The translations under genes were made by a program, and so were the position numbers. Under the pieces are notes generated by a model that did not search any database, was not told where the DNA came from, and saw only the letters and a program-made list of their open reading frames with translations. Shown one piece after another: positions 12,181 through 23,417 of a stretch of 64,000 bases of DNA; position 1 is the stretch's first letter; every line of letters begins with the position of its first letter. The DNA comes from Piliocolobus tephrosceles (taxonomy: Eukaryota > Chordata > Mammalia > Primates > Cercopithecidae), in the NCBI RefSeq assembly GCF_002776525.5, contig NC_045441.1:72598200-72662199 (forward strand), in the 5' to 3' direction.

Positions 12181-12399
12181 AATAGCCTGCCTAGAATCTC
12201 TGGATGGGCTGATTGCTGAAGGGTATTCGCAGACAAAGTCAGTCTGCAAAGACTAAAATAAGTTTCAACTTCTTCAAATGTGCGGTTATCAGCATAAGAC
12301 AACAACAACAACAGCAACAAAAACATAAAAAAACAAAGAGACAAAACACCATCAAAAGAATACAATAATCTCTCAGCAGCTGACCACAAAGAAATGAAG

Positions 12400-13260
12400 A
12401 AACAAACTGTCTGACAAGCAATTCAAAATAATTATTTTAAGAAAGCCTGGAAAACTTCAAGAAAATACAGAGAAATAAAATGATATCAGAAAAACTATAA
12501 TAAACAACCAAATTAGAAATTTAACATAGATTACAATCATTTTTCTCTAAATCAGAAATTCCAGAGCTGGAAAAGACAATGAACTAAACAACAACAACGA
12601 AATACAATACAGAACATCAACAGCAGAATTGATCAAAGCAGAAGAAAGAATCTGTGAACTCGAAAACAGGATATTTTAAAATATACAATCAGAGGAGAAA
12701 AAAGAAAAGAGGATGAAAAGGAATAAACAAAACATGGGATTTATGGGACAGCTTTAAAAGATCAAATATTCAAGATTTAGGAGTTCAAAAAGAAGAAGAG
12801 AGGGACAAAGAGGTAGAAAGCTTATGCAAATAAGTGATTATAGAAAACTTTTCAAATCTAGGTAGAGATATAAATATTTAGGTATAGAAGAGTCTCCAAT
12901 TAGATTTGATCTAAATAAGACTACACAAAGTCATATTATAACCAAACTGCCAAAAATCAAAGGCAACTAGAAGGTCCTGAAAGCAGCAAGAGAAAGGATG
13001 CAAATCACATATACAAGAGTTCTAATCAGGCTGGAATCAGATTTCACAGAAAAAAAAAAAAATTAAAGGCCAACAGAGAATGGGATGGCATATTCAAAAT
13101 GCTGCAGAGAAAAAAAAAAAAAACAAAAACAAAAACCCTGCCAACCAAGAATACTGCACCTGGCAAAGATATTCTTCAGGAATAAAGGACAGATAAAGGC
13201 TTTCTCAGACAAAACAAAATGAACATTAGGGAAATTAATTACTACCAGACATGAAATGTC
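12400..13260 (+). pseudogene. Decayed L1 ORF1 (old L1M)
   Basis: Sequence typical of L1 ORF1 remains: 'ccagagctggaaaagacaat', 'gcagaagaaagaatctgtga' and, further on, 'caaactgccaaaaatcaaag', then 'aataaaggacagataaaggc'. No frame is open for more than a fraction of its length, and two poly-A expansions (13050-13064 and 13109-13122) add frameshifts. The ancestral product was the RNA-binding ORF1p; this copy is dead. Confidence 0.75.
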
Positions 13261-13720
13261 AAAGGGAGTTCTTCAAGCTGAAAAAAAGTGGGACGCTAAT
13301 GTATAACACACAATCATCTGAAAGTAAAACTCTCTGGTGAAAGTCAAATTCAGAATATGCTAATACTGTAATGGTTAGTTATCACATATCCTTGTATAAA
13401 GAGTACAATGCAAAAGTATTTAAAAAACAGCTACATTAATCTGTTAAGGAATACATAGTTAAAAAATTAAACTGTGGCATTTAAAACAAAATGTTAGAGC
13501 ATGTGGAATAAAAGTGTTCAGTTTTTAAGATGATAAAAGTTGTCATCGGCTTAAAATAGCCTTAGTTATAACTACAAGATGTTCTAAGCAAGCCTCATGT
13601 TAGTTACAGAGCAAAAATCTATAGTAGATGAACAAAAAAAATTAAAAGATAATAAAATTGACAAGGCTTTAGCTAGATTAATTTTTTTAAAAAGAATCAA
13701 AATTAGAAATAATACAGGAG

Positions 13721-14017
13721 GGCCGGGCGCGGTGGCTCACGCCTGTAATCCCAGCACTTTGAGAGGCCGAGGTGGGCAGATCACGAGGTCAGGAGATCGA
13801 GACCATCCTGGCTAACATGGTGAAACCCCGTCTCTACTAAGAAATACAAAAAACTAGCCGGTCCAGGTGGCCGGCGCCTGTAGTCCCAGCTACACGGAAG
13901 GCTGAGGCAGGGGAATGCCGTGAACCCGGGAGGCGGAGCTTGCAGTGAGCGGAGATCCGGCCACTGCACTCCAGTCTGGGCGACAGAGCGAGACTCCGCC
14001 TCAAAAAAAAAAAAAAA
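13721..14017 (+). mobile_element. Young AluY, Old World monkey type
   Basis: Full-length dimeric Alu with a pure A-tail. It is flanked by a 16-bp target-site duplication with one difference, 13705-13720 (agaaataatacaggag) and 14018-14033 (agaaataatacaagag). Few substitutions and the 'gagatccggccactgc' variant point to a recent AluY of the Old World monkey lineage. It was inserted by L1 machinery into the dead L1M ORF2. Confidence 0.95.
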
Positions 14018-14033
14018 AGAAATAATACAAGAG

Positions 14034-14975
14034 ACATTACAACTAATACTACAGAAATACAAAAGATCATAAAAGACTGTTATGAGCAATCATATGCCAA
14101 CAAATTGGATAACCTAGAATAAATGGATAAATTACTAGACATACACCACCTACCAAAACTGAATCATGAATAGAAAATCCAAACATACCAATAATGAGTA
14201 AGGAAATTATGTAAGCAATAAAAAGTCTTCTAGCAAAGATAAGTCAGGACTTGATGGCTCTACTGCTGAATTCTAACATCTAAAGAATAATTTATACCAA
14301 TGTTTTTTGAAGTCTTCCAATAAACTAAAGAAATTGGAATACTTCCAAACTTATTTTACAAGGCCAACATTACCCTGACACCACCACCAGGCAAAGCCAC
14401 TACAAGAAAAGATCATTACAGGTCAATATCCCTGAGGAAAATAAATGCAAAAACTCTCAACAAAATACTAGCAAAGAACTTAAGCAGCATATTAAAAGGA
14501 TTACTTATTATGATCAAGTGGTATTTATCCCAGGTATTCAATGATGTTTCAACATACACAAATCTACAATTGTGATACATCACATTAACGGAATGAAAGA
14601 CAAAAACCATATGATCATATCAACAGAAGCAGAAGAATCCTTTGACAAACATAATCCCCTTTCATGATAAAACCTCTCAACAAATTAGTAATAGAAGGAA
14701 TGTACCTCAACAAGATAAAGGCCATATATGACAAGCCCAAAGCTAACATACTCAGTGGTGAAAACTTGAAAGCTTTTCTCTATGATCAAGAACAAGGCAA
14801 GGATGCTCACTCTTCCCACATTTTCCAATGTAGTACTAGAAGTTTTAGCCAGAAAAACTAGACAAAAGAAAGAACTACAGGGAACTAGAAAGTCTCCAAA
14901 TTGGAAATTAAATGCTAAATTATCCCTGCTTGTAGACGACATGATCTTACAAATAGAAAAACCCAAAGACTCCTT

Positions 14976-15011
<36 letters not shown>

Positions 15012-16385
15012 CCTAGAACTAATAAATCAATTCAGTAAAGTTGCAAGATACAAAGGATACAAAATCAATATATTAATAGCAGTAGCATTTCTATACACTA
15101 ATAAACTTTCCAAAAAAAGAACTCAAGACATCCCTTTTATAATGGCTACCAAAAAATAAAATACTTTAAAATAATTTAGCTAAGAAGGTAAACGATCTGT
15201 GCACTGAAAACTATAAAACATTGATGAAATAAATTGAAAAAAAAACACAATAAATAGCAAGATATCCCATGTTCATGAATTCGAAGAAATAGTATTGTTA
15301 AAATGTTCATACTACCCAAAGTTATCTACCAATTCAATGCAATTTCTATAAATATTCCAACGGTAATTTTCCCAGAAATAGAAAAAACTGTCGTAAAATT
15401 CATATGGAACCACAAATAGACCCCAAATGGCCCAAGCAATCTTGAACAAAAGGAACAAAGCTAAAGGCATCACACTGTCTTTAAAATATGCTACAAAATT
15501 ATATTAAAACAGCATTGTATGGCATATGAAAAGACAAGGAGACTAATGGAATAGAATAGAAAGCCAAGATATAAATCCATGTATTTATGGTTAATTGATT
15601 TTTAGCAAATGTGCCAAGAACACACAATGGGGAAAGGACAGCCTTTTCAATAAATGGTGCTGAAACATTTGGATATTCAGATGTAGAATTAGGAAATTAG
15701 ATCCTTATCTTACACCATTTACAGAAATCAACTTAGAATGGATTAAAAACTTAAATATAAGAACTGAACCTGTAAAACCACTAGAAGGAAACATGAAAAA
15801 TCTCTACAACATTGGTCTTGGCAATGATTTTTATATGACCCCAAATGCATAGGTAACAATAGTGAAAACAGACAATTGGATTACATAAAATATAAAACTT
15901 TCTGACAGCAAAGGAAAGTATCAACAGAGTGAAGAGCTAACCTACGGAATGGGAGAAAATATTTGCAAACTGCACACCTGTTAAGAGATTAAAATAAAAA
16001 AATACAAGAACTCAAACAACTTAATAGCCAAAAAAAAAAAACAAAAACAAAACTAATTAAAAAACAGTCAAATAAACTGAATAGACATTTCTTAAAAGAA
16101 GACATACAAATGGCCAACAGGTATATGGAAAAAAATGCTGAACATTACTAGTCATCAGAGAAATGCAAATTAAAACCACAATGAGATATCAGCTTGCATC
16201 TGTTCAAATGGCTAGTATCAAAAAGACAGAAAATGAGAAGTGTGGGTGACGAGGTGAGAAAAAAAGTCCCTTGAATACTGTTGCTGGGAATATAAATTAG
16301 TACAGGCATTATGGAAAACAGTCTAGAGGTTTCTCAAAAAATTAAAAATAGAAGTGCCTTATAATCCAGCATTTCTGGAGAAAGG
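14034..16385 (+). pseudogene. Decayed L1 ORF2 (reverse transcriptase part)
   Basis: Reverse transcriptase-like sequence continues after the Alu, for example 'gatcaagtggtatttatccc' at 14511 and a catalytic motif remnant read as LLVDDM at about 14926-14943 (family consensus FADDM). A 32-bp poly-A at 14977-15008 splits the frame. The C-terminal region is recognisable to about 16380 ('cagagaaatgcaaattaaaa' near 16155). The longest surviving frame is 14782-15159. It lacks the endonuclease domain and 3' end and is non-functional. Confidence 0.85.
14977..15008 (+). repeat. Poly-A tract of 32 inside L1 ORF2
   Basis: A pure A run of 32 where other L1s have a short A-rich codon stretch. It is a homopolymer expansion, not a retrotransposon tail, because ORF2 homology continues on both sides. 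Confidence 0.9.
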
Positions 16386-18049
16386 TATTAAAGGTAATTT
16401 TTCTTTCTTTTGTATATCTTTGTAAGTTTCTATAGTAAATAGATATCACTTTTTAAATCAGACAGAAAACAATAAATGCTGGTCAAGGCAGAGCAGAAGC
16501 AATTTCAAAAGGGCAGTAGGAGAAGATTACCAACTGCAAGAGGTTAGGTAGCGAGCAGTTGAGGCACATGTGAAGTGTGCTTTGTGCAGACTACTTTTAA
16601 ACAAGTTGGGCAATGTAAGGAGGGAAAGAAGAATGCACATGTTCTAAGAAGCACAGGATATTTTTCTTGGTCCTCATAAAGGGGAAAAAGCTGGCAAAGA
16701 GAAATAAAAATGAAAGAGAAAGTACTTGAGGGAGGAGATGGGATAAGGTTACCCTTCTCTTTCTCTAGGAAGATGGGAGACAAAGAGAAGAAAATGAGTG
16801 GAAATACCAAAAATAGACAGAGAAAATGTGTTAGGGATGGAAAGTTAAAACATCATACACGGTGTTTTAAATTCAGTAAAAAGAGTAACAAGACCTTTGA
16901 GAAGAAATAAGGATTCGGATTAGAGGCTAACAGACCCTGACGACCAGACCTCTCTTCAAGCTATCTTGACTCAAGCTATCTCCATGAATTAAGACTATCA
17001 GACATTGGAAACCCAATTATTTTTCTGTATCACAGGATTAGACTCCTTTCAGCTCAGTTAAATTTGAGAAAGCTAATGCTGGATCCCCTGGCTGATTAGT
17101 CAAGTAATTAATGTACTTCTTAAGAATTTTCATAAATGAGAATATTCGATTAATGTTAATAATTTTGTAAGGGGATATCTTTATATTTAGGCAATTGAGA
17201 AACCTGTAACAATTTTAGTAGGTTTTGTAGCCTTAAAACAGTATTATCTGGAACAGAAGCCGGCTTTAGCTATTTTTTGTGTGCAATTATACATACAACC
17301 AGTTAATTTTAGATGAAAATGCCACACGGATTTTTGTTTTGTTTAGCAAAAAGAGAACCTGGAATTAATCTACAGTGGGGCGAGGCAGATAACAAAAACT
17401 GGAAATCAGATGGATCGTAAGACCAGAAAGGATGATGGGGCCCATGGTTAAAAGTCAAGTGCATCCTCTTCCAAAGGGATTTAAAAAGGAAAATTGCGCA
17501 CACTATGAGTGCTAAAGGGACGAGAAGGCAGAATCAGCCAGAATTCAACAATGAGGATCCTGATGTCTACCAATCTCCTCCTTTTAACAAGTAAGAATTT
17601 TGATACTCACAAACATTGACTCCAGTATACTAAATGACTCCAATATCTCAATTTCTATCCCAGAGCTTTCTGTGGGACCACATCCTGATACCCTCTGACT
17701 TTGTCATTAATCCTCTGTAGGCAAGCATTCTGTCTCCCAACACACCAAAGTATTCTATCCATATCAGTTCAGAGTATTATACTCATATCTTCCTTTAACA
17801 CTTACTGTGTTATAATTAGTAAATTTTTGATAAAGATAAAAACATGGATAAGATAATCTTATATAGAAATATCCTCACTTGTTAAAAAATGCATAACCTT
17901 TTATTGTTGCATCTTCTAAGCATTGAATAATGACAAGTATTTTAAAATATATTTAAGAAGCAACACTAGTAGCTGCAGAAATATCACAAACTATGGCTTG
18001 TTGATATCACTGCAATATTGAATAGATTTAAAACATTAGTTGTAGTTTA
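16386..18049. other. No recognised feature
   Basis: Unnamed sequence with purine-rich stretches near 16640-16810. Small frames on both strands (16544-16810 reverse, 16710-16910 forward) overlap each other and show no known motif. Confidence 0.5.
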
Positions 18050-18210
18050 ATGAACAGAACATTGAACCTGAGGTCAGACAGCCATGGTTTAAGCCCTGAC
18101 TGACACTTATTTACTTGCTATCTGACTTTGGTCACTTCTCACTTTTCTCATTTGCATAAAAGTAATGCAATAACAATTACCACTCACCCAGACTTGATAA
18201 AAAATTGAAA
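18050..18210 (+). repeat. MIR SINE fragment
   Basis: 'ggtcagacagccatggttta' followed by 'tttacttgctatctgacttt' and 'tctcatttgcataaaagtaa' follows MIR order from the tRNA-like part into the core. Confidence 0.8.
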
Positions 18211-20399
18211 GTCCTTTATTCACAAATTTTTTAAAAATCTACATAAAAGTAAAATATTAAATTTTGTACAATTTTTATTTAGGAAATAGAATCATAATTA
18301 TGCTTGAAGTTGTCAAAGTACATTTTCTCATTCTAGTTAAATATATTGGTCAAAAAGTTCTAGTAACTTAAGCCAAAACTTATCCCCATAGTTTAAAGGA
18401 AACTGTTCTGACATTTATGAACAGAAATAAATAAAAAATAACTGTCCTACTTTTCTTATTGGAATCACAAGACATCAATATCACATAGTACCAGTTACAA
18501 ATTTATATGGCAATGTTAAATCAAACACAGAAACAAATACCAAGACTATACGACTATGCATCTCTTCTTGAGATACATATGTGTGTGTATAAATATCTAT
18601 ATATATAAAATCATATGCCATATCTCAAAAATATATGAAATAATCATTTAAACTAGAAATGTAATCCAAGGCATTTAAGAAGGCATTTTCAAGCTCCTGA
18701 GCAACTTTTTGGCTGGTATCTACCTGGGAAATCTTTATATTTTAACTTACTTGATATATTTTGTTTAATTTACAAAAGACTTTATATTTTAATTTACTTA
18801 TTACATTTTGTGTAATTTGTAATTTCAAGTTAATTGGTTTGTTTTTTGGGGGGGTACTTGATACATTTCAAATACTTGTAAGTTTTCTTTCATAGTATAA
18901 TTTTATATGTCGGTAATACTTGGTGGTTAACTATTTGGAAACATACGCAATAATAAATTTTTATATAACAGAAGACTGAGGGGCACTCCTCATTTAAGAA
19001 GTTGAAAACAGTACTATCTTTATATTTGAGAATTTTTGATCTCCCCTTGGTTATTTCTACAGATTTGGGATATCCGGGGTGTAATTGAACCAAAGTCATA
19101 AATTCCACTTACATTTTTGTTTTTTCTTTGTTTTACAGACTTTTTAATGTCCTTTTTCAGGTGTCCAAGGGAGAGAATACAGACATAGGTTCTTAGTTTG
19201 TTTCTGGTTGGGCCAGTAAAGCCTCTTCCTCTTCCCTCTTTTCTGCTTACCACTTCAGACAGAAAACAAAAAACATGACTTCAGGCTGCTAAAAGCCCAA
19301 AACAAAACAGAAAAACAACAACAACAAAATAAGGTGGGTCGGACAAGCTTTCTAGGCAGTTGTCAGATCCACTTGGGTTGAATTATTTTGATAAGTCTGG
19401 GTGTGGTGAGCCAAATTGTCATTTAAGAATCAGTAGGTATAGGAAACAGTCACATTAGTAGTGGTATTACTTGGGATAAAAAGATCTTTTCATAACCCAT
19501 CCTCAGTTCAAACTGTTCTCCAACAATATCATTTCATGTGCTGCAAACCTTAAGGCAACAAAAAGTTTCAAATGCATTTTAAAGATAAAATAAATTGGTG
19601 AAATATTCTGAGGTTAGAAAATGAAGACACCTCAATATTCCCAGTTATTCTTGCTTTGACTACTTATTATTCAGATACGATTTGTAGAGGAAGCAATCAC
19701 TCTGCTATATTTTTCTATGTCACTTCCATCTAAGGCAATGTATAATGGTGTTAGCCACTTAAAAAAAATAAAGGAATGATATAAAAATTATGTCCTCTGA
19801 TCTTTCCATAATGGATGCTTTTCTTCATTTGTGAAATTAACCATTTTTAGACTGGAAATTTTTGATAAGTAAAAGACAAATAGTAAAACTAAAAATCAAA
19901 TGTTTAACCTTCTAGAGTAACCTTAAACTGGTTCTTGTACAGTGTCATAAAAAAATTAACATAGCTATTATTGGAAAGATTGTGAATCTTTTCCTTGTCT
20001 GATAGTGCTGCTTCAATCATACATTAAAATTTTACAATTATTATTGTGCCAAGGAAGCCTTCAGTTGTTATTATGGTAAAGGATTTCAGTTCCAGTGAAT
20101 AGCTTTACTTTTGTCCAATTCATTTCAAATCTACATTTCCTGTCCTCAGATGCCAAAAAATGAGTTTTACATTTGAGCCTTACTCATTTTAAAAACATCA
20201 ACAAGTTTAGCATTGCAATCTTTAAAATTCATAGCTACTTAAATGTGGGAAAGTTTCTTCTTAAATTCTGAACAGTAGTTGTGTTAGTGACAAACACTAT
20301 GCTTTTGCTTAGTGTCTCTTCAAAAGTTTCACACGTGTTTATGTAAGTTAACAGAGTTTTAAGAGCTAAAGCTTCAGTAAGTTAAGAATTTTAAGTACG
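18211..20399. other. No recognised feature
   Basis: AT-rich sequence with TA/TG-rich patches (18570-18640) and a G8 run near 18848. No repeat, exon or RNA gene is recognised. Confidence 0.5.
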
Positions 20400-20640
20400 T
20401 CGAAGAGTTTGAATCCTCTTACCACCCCTGATTAATTCTGTGCTACTGAGACTGTTACTTAAAATCTTTAGGCCTCACTTTCCTTATTTGCAAAACACAA
20501 ACAACAAAACAAATTAATGCCTATCTGGTAGTATAATTTTAAGAATTAAAATGAAATAATTTATATAAAATATTTTCACTGTGTTGACACGTAGTAAGAT
20601 GCTCCATATATCTGCTGTCATTATCATTACCATATTTTAG
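20400..20640 (+). repeat. MIR SINE
   Basis: 'ttgaatcctcttaccacccc', 'ctttaggcctcactttcctt' and 'atttgcaaaacac' run in MIR order and continue into the 3' part 'gacacgtagtaagatgctcc'. Confidence 0.8.
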
Positions 20641-20699
20641 CAATTTAAATTAACTTAAAGTAATATTGCAAGATGAAGAAAGTCACACTGGGATTTTTC

Positions 20700-20930
20700 C
20701 AAGCAGGATTATGCTCCTCTTAAGTATTCCCCAAACACTTGACACCAATCCCATCCCAGCACTTTTCTCTGTATTGTGAAATATCCCAAATTGTTTGCCC
20801 GCACAACCATTCACACATCCCTAGCACTGGATGATAAGTTGCATCAGAGCTGAGACTATCTACTGTGCTGTACACCCTCAGGTGACTAAGTGCACAGTAC
20901 ACAATAATTTGAGTTGATAGAAGAAATAAC
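20700..20930 (+). repeat. Probable L2 LINE 3' fragment
   Basis: 'gcatcagagctgagactatc' and 'agtgcacagtacacaataat' resemble the L2 3' terminus. Weak similarity, ancient if real. Confidence 0.45.
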
Positions 20931-21159
20931 ACAATGCATTTCTAAGTTATAGTCATTCATTCTTTTTAAAGAAAATTTCTTCTGATACCCTTAATAGAGG
21001 GTCTGAGAAACAATATCCCTAAGTACTGAAGGCATCCAACATTTTTCTAAATAGCAATGTTTTCTGGACAGATAAACCTGTTTAAGGCCTTTCATTATCT
21101 CCATTTAGTTATTGTCAATAGCACTCTGGTAATCCTCCTTTTTAAATTGTTAATCAGCA

Positions 21160-21306
21160 GAGGACAGCAAGAGGACCAAAAGGGTGGAGAGAGGACGGGA
21201 CTGGAAGAGCAGGGTGGCGCGACGAGCTGCAGAGCAGTACCTTTTCTGCTGCGAACTTCAGAGACCTACAGAGGTGGGAATACCTTTCCTTCAGAGAAAG
21301 ATTTTT
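21160..21306 (+). other. GC-rich block abutting the L1 5' end
   Basis: About 145 bp that is distinctly GC-richer and CpG-bearing ('ggtggcgcgacgagctgcag' near 21211) than the AT-rich DNA before it. It joins the L1 5' UTR at 21307 without any target-site duplication I can find. It could be extra 5' sequence carried by the L1 (5' transduction or a lineage-specific 5' extension), or simply the genomic flank. I cannot name its source. Confidence 0.5.
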
Positions 21307-22337
21307 GGAGCGGAGCAAGATGGCCGAATAGGAACAGCTCCAGTCTCCAACTCCCAGCGCAAGCGATACAGAAGACCGGTGATTTCTGCATTTTCAACTG
21401 AGGTACTGGGGTCATCTCACTAGGGAGTGCTGGACAATCAGTGCTGGTCAGCTGCTGCAGCCCGACCAGCGAGAGCTGAAGCAGGGCGAGGCATCGCCTC
21501 ACCTGGGAAGCACAAGGGGGAAGGGAATCCCTTTTCCTAGCCAGGGGAACTGAGACACACAACACCTGGAAAATCAGGTAACTACCACCCCAATACTGCG
21601 CTGTAAGCAAACGGGCACACCAGGAGATTATAACCCACACCTGGCCGGGAGGGCCCACGCCCACGAAACCTCCCTCCTTGCTAACACAGCAGTCTGCGGG
21701 GATCTAACGAGCAAGGCAGCAGCGAGGCTGGGGGAGGGGCGCCCGCCATTGCTGAGGCTTAAGTAGGTAAACAAAGCCAATGGGAAGCTCCAATTGGGTG
21801 GAGCTCACAGCAGCTCAAGGAAACCTGCCTGTCTCTGTAGACTCTGCCTCTGGGGTCAGGGCACAGCTAAAAAATAACAGGGGAAGCAGCAGAGGCCTGT
21901 GCAGACGCGAACGACTCTGTCTGACAGCTTTGAAGAGAGCAGTGGATCTCCCAACATGGAGGTTGAGATCTGAGAAGGGACAGACTGTCTGCTCAAGTGG
22001 GTCCCTGACCCGAGTAGCCTAACTGGGAGACATCCCCCACTAGGGGCAGTCTGACACCCCACACCTCACAGGGTGGAGTACACCCCTGAGAGGAAGCTTC
22101 CAAAGTAAGAATCAGACAGGTACACTCGCTGTTCAGCAATATTCTATCTTCTGCAACCTCTGCTGCTGATACCCAGGCAAACAGGGTCTGGAGTGGACCT
22201 CAAGCAATCTCCAACAGACCTACAGCTGAAGGTCCTGACTATTAGAAGGAAAACTATCAAACAGGAAGAACACCTATATCAAAACCCCATCAGTACGTCA
22301 CCATCATCAAAGACCAGAGGCAGATAAAACCATGAAG
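21307..22337 (+). promoter_or_regulatory. L1 5' UTR with internal promoter
   Basis: Starts at 'ggagcggagcaagatggccg' and continues through L1 landmarks such as 'tcatctcactagggagtgct', 'gaggggcgcccgccattgct' (near 21732) and 'gacagctttgaagagagcag'. In active L1s this segment drives RNA polymerase II transcription from its first base and carries an antisense promoter. At 1,031 bp it is slightly longer than the roughly 910-bp human L1PA1 5' UTR. Confidence 0.85.
21316..21326 (+). promoter_or_regulatory. YY1-type site at the L1 start
   Basis: caagatggccg, ten bases into the element. In human L1s the equivalent YY1 site fixes the transcription start. It is intact here. Confidence 0.7.
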
Positions 22338-23354
22338 ATGGGGAAGAAGCAGGGCAGAAAAGCTGGAAATTCAAAAAATAAGAGCACATCTCCCCCTGCA
22401 AAGGAGCGCAGCCCATCGCCAGCAATGAATCAAAGCTGGTCAGGGAATGACTTTGATGAGATGAGAGAAGAAGGCTTCAGTCCATCAAACCTCTCAGAGC
22501 TAAAGGAGGAATTACGTACCCAACGCAAAGAAACTAAAAATCTTGAAAAAAGAGTGGAAGAATTGACAGCTAGACTAATTAATGCAGAGAAGGTCATAAA
22601 CGAAATGACAGAGATGAAAACCATGACACAAGAAATACGTGACAAATGCGCAAGCTTCAGTAACCGACTCAATCAACTGGAAGAAAGAGTATCAGCCATT
22701 GAGGATCAAATGAATGAAATGAAGCGAGAAGAGAAACCAAAAGAAAAAAGAAGAAAAAGAAATGAACAAAGCCTGCAAGAAGTATGGGATTATGTAAAAA
22801 GACCAAATCTATGTCTGATTGGGGTGCCGGAAAGTGAGGGGGAGAATGGAAACAAGTTGGAAAACACTCTTCAGGATATCATCCAGGAGAACTTCCCCAA
22901 CCTAGTAGGGCAGGCCAACATTCAAATTCAGGAAATACAGAGAACGCCACAAAGATACTCCTCCAGAAGAGCAACTCCAAGACACATAATTGCCAGATTC
23001 ACCAAAGTTGAAATGAAGGAAAAAATCTTAAGGGCAGCCAGAGAGAAAGGTCGGGTTACCCACAAAGGGAAGCCCATCAGACTAATAGCAGATCTCTCGG
23101 CAGAAACTCTACAAGCCAGAAGAGAGTTGGGGCCAATATTCAACGTTCTTAAAGAAAAGAATTTTAAACCCAGAATTTCATATCCAGCCAAACTAAGTTT
23201 CATAAGTGAAGGAGAAATAAAATCTTTTACAGATAAGCAAATGCTTAGAGATTTTGTCACCACCAGGCCTGCCTTGCAAGAGGCCCTGAAGGAAGCCCTA
23301 AACATGGAAAGGAACAACCGGTACCAGCCATTGCAAAAACATGCCAAAATATAA
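22338..23354 (+). CDS. L1 ORF1p, intact 338-residue RNA-binding chaperone
   Basis: ORF1p is the trimeric RNA chaperone that coats L1 RNA in cytoplasmic ribonucleoprotein particles. The frame opens two codons upstream at 22332, but the family start MGKKQ begins at 22338 and gives 338 residues, exactly the human length. Domains: basic N-terminus (1-50), coiled coil (about 52-153, heptads such as LNQLEERVSAIEDQM), RRM (about 157-252) and C-terminal domain (about 264-323, containing RISYPAKLSFISEGEI). The RNA-binding pair R261/R262 is present. Residue 159, arginine in human ORF1p, is cysteine here (codon tgt, 22812-22814), a CpG-decay change in a known RNA-binding patch. The frame is open, but function is doubtful and there is no host role. 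Confidence 0.92.
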   Translation: MGKKQGRKAGNSKNKSTSPPAKERSPSPAMNQSWSGNDFDEMREEGFSPSNLSELKEELRTQRKETKNLEKRVEELTARLINAEKVINEMTEMKTMTQEIRDKCASFSNRLNQLEERVSAIEDQMNEMKREEKPKEKRRKRNEQSLQEVWDYVKRPNLCLIGVPESEGENGNKLENTLQDIIQENFPNLVGQANIQIQEIQRTPQRYSSRRATPRHIIARFTKVEMKEKILRAAREKGRVTHKGKPIRLIADLSAETLQARRELGPIFNVLKEKNFKPRISYPAKLSFISEGEIKSFTDKQMLRDFVTTRPALQEALKEALNMERNNRYQPLQKHAKI

Positions 23355-23417
23355 AGACCATCGAGGCTAGGAAGAAACTGCATCAACTAATGAGCAAAAT
23401 AACCAGTTAATATCATA

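Larger units (their letters stand above)
10716..16385 (+). mobile_element. Old LINE-1 (L1MA/L1MB-like), internally deleted
   Basis: The element begins with the L1-type leader 'atatggcagaataggac' near 10724 and 'ttgaacaactatctatgg'. A repetitive 5' region, a decayed ORF1 region (about 12400-13260), an AT-rich inter-ORF region of the old L1M kind (about 13260-13660) and ORF2 sequence follow. The ORF2 match resumes at 'aaaattgacaaggctttagc' (about 13654), past the endonuclease and the start of the linker, so that part is missing. Similarity stops near 16380 inside the ORF2 C-terminal region, so the 3' UTR and A-tail are missing too. A young AluY interrupts ORF2 at 13721. Many stops and frameshifts make it inactive. 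Confidence 0.85.

Noticed and set aside
11387..12185. Proline/serine-rich open frames of 110 and 138 codons
   Set aside because: They follow the minisatellite period in an L1 5' region, and overlapping frames are open too. No start context, splice structure or domain supports a gene.
13781..14089. Reverse open frames over the Alu (similar ones at 1215, 36425, 40487, 50934 and 63095)
   Set aside because: They are the well-known antisense Alu open frames and contain no independent coding signal.
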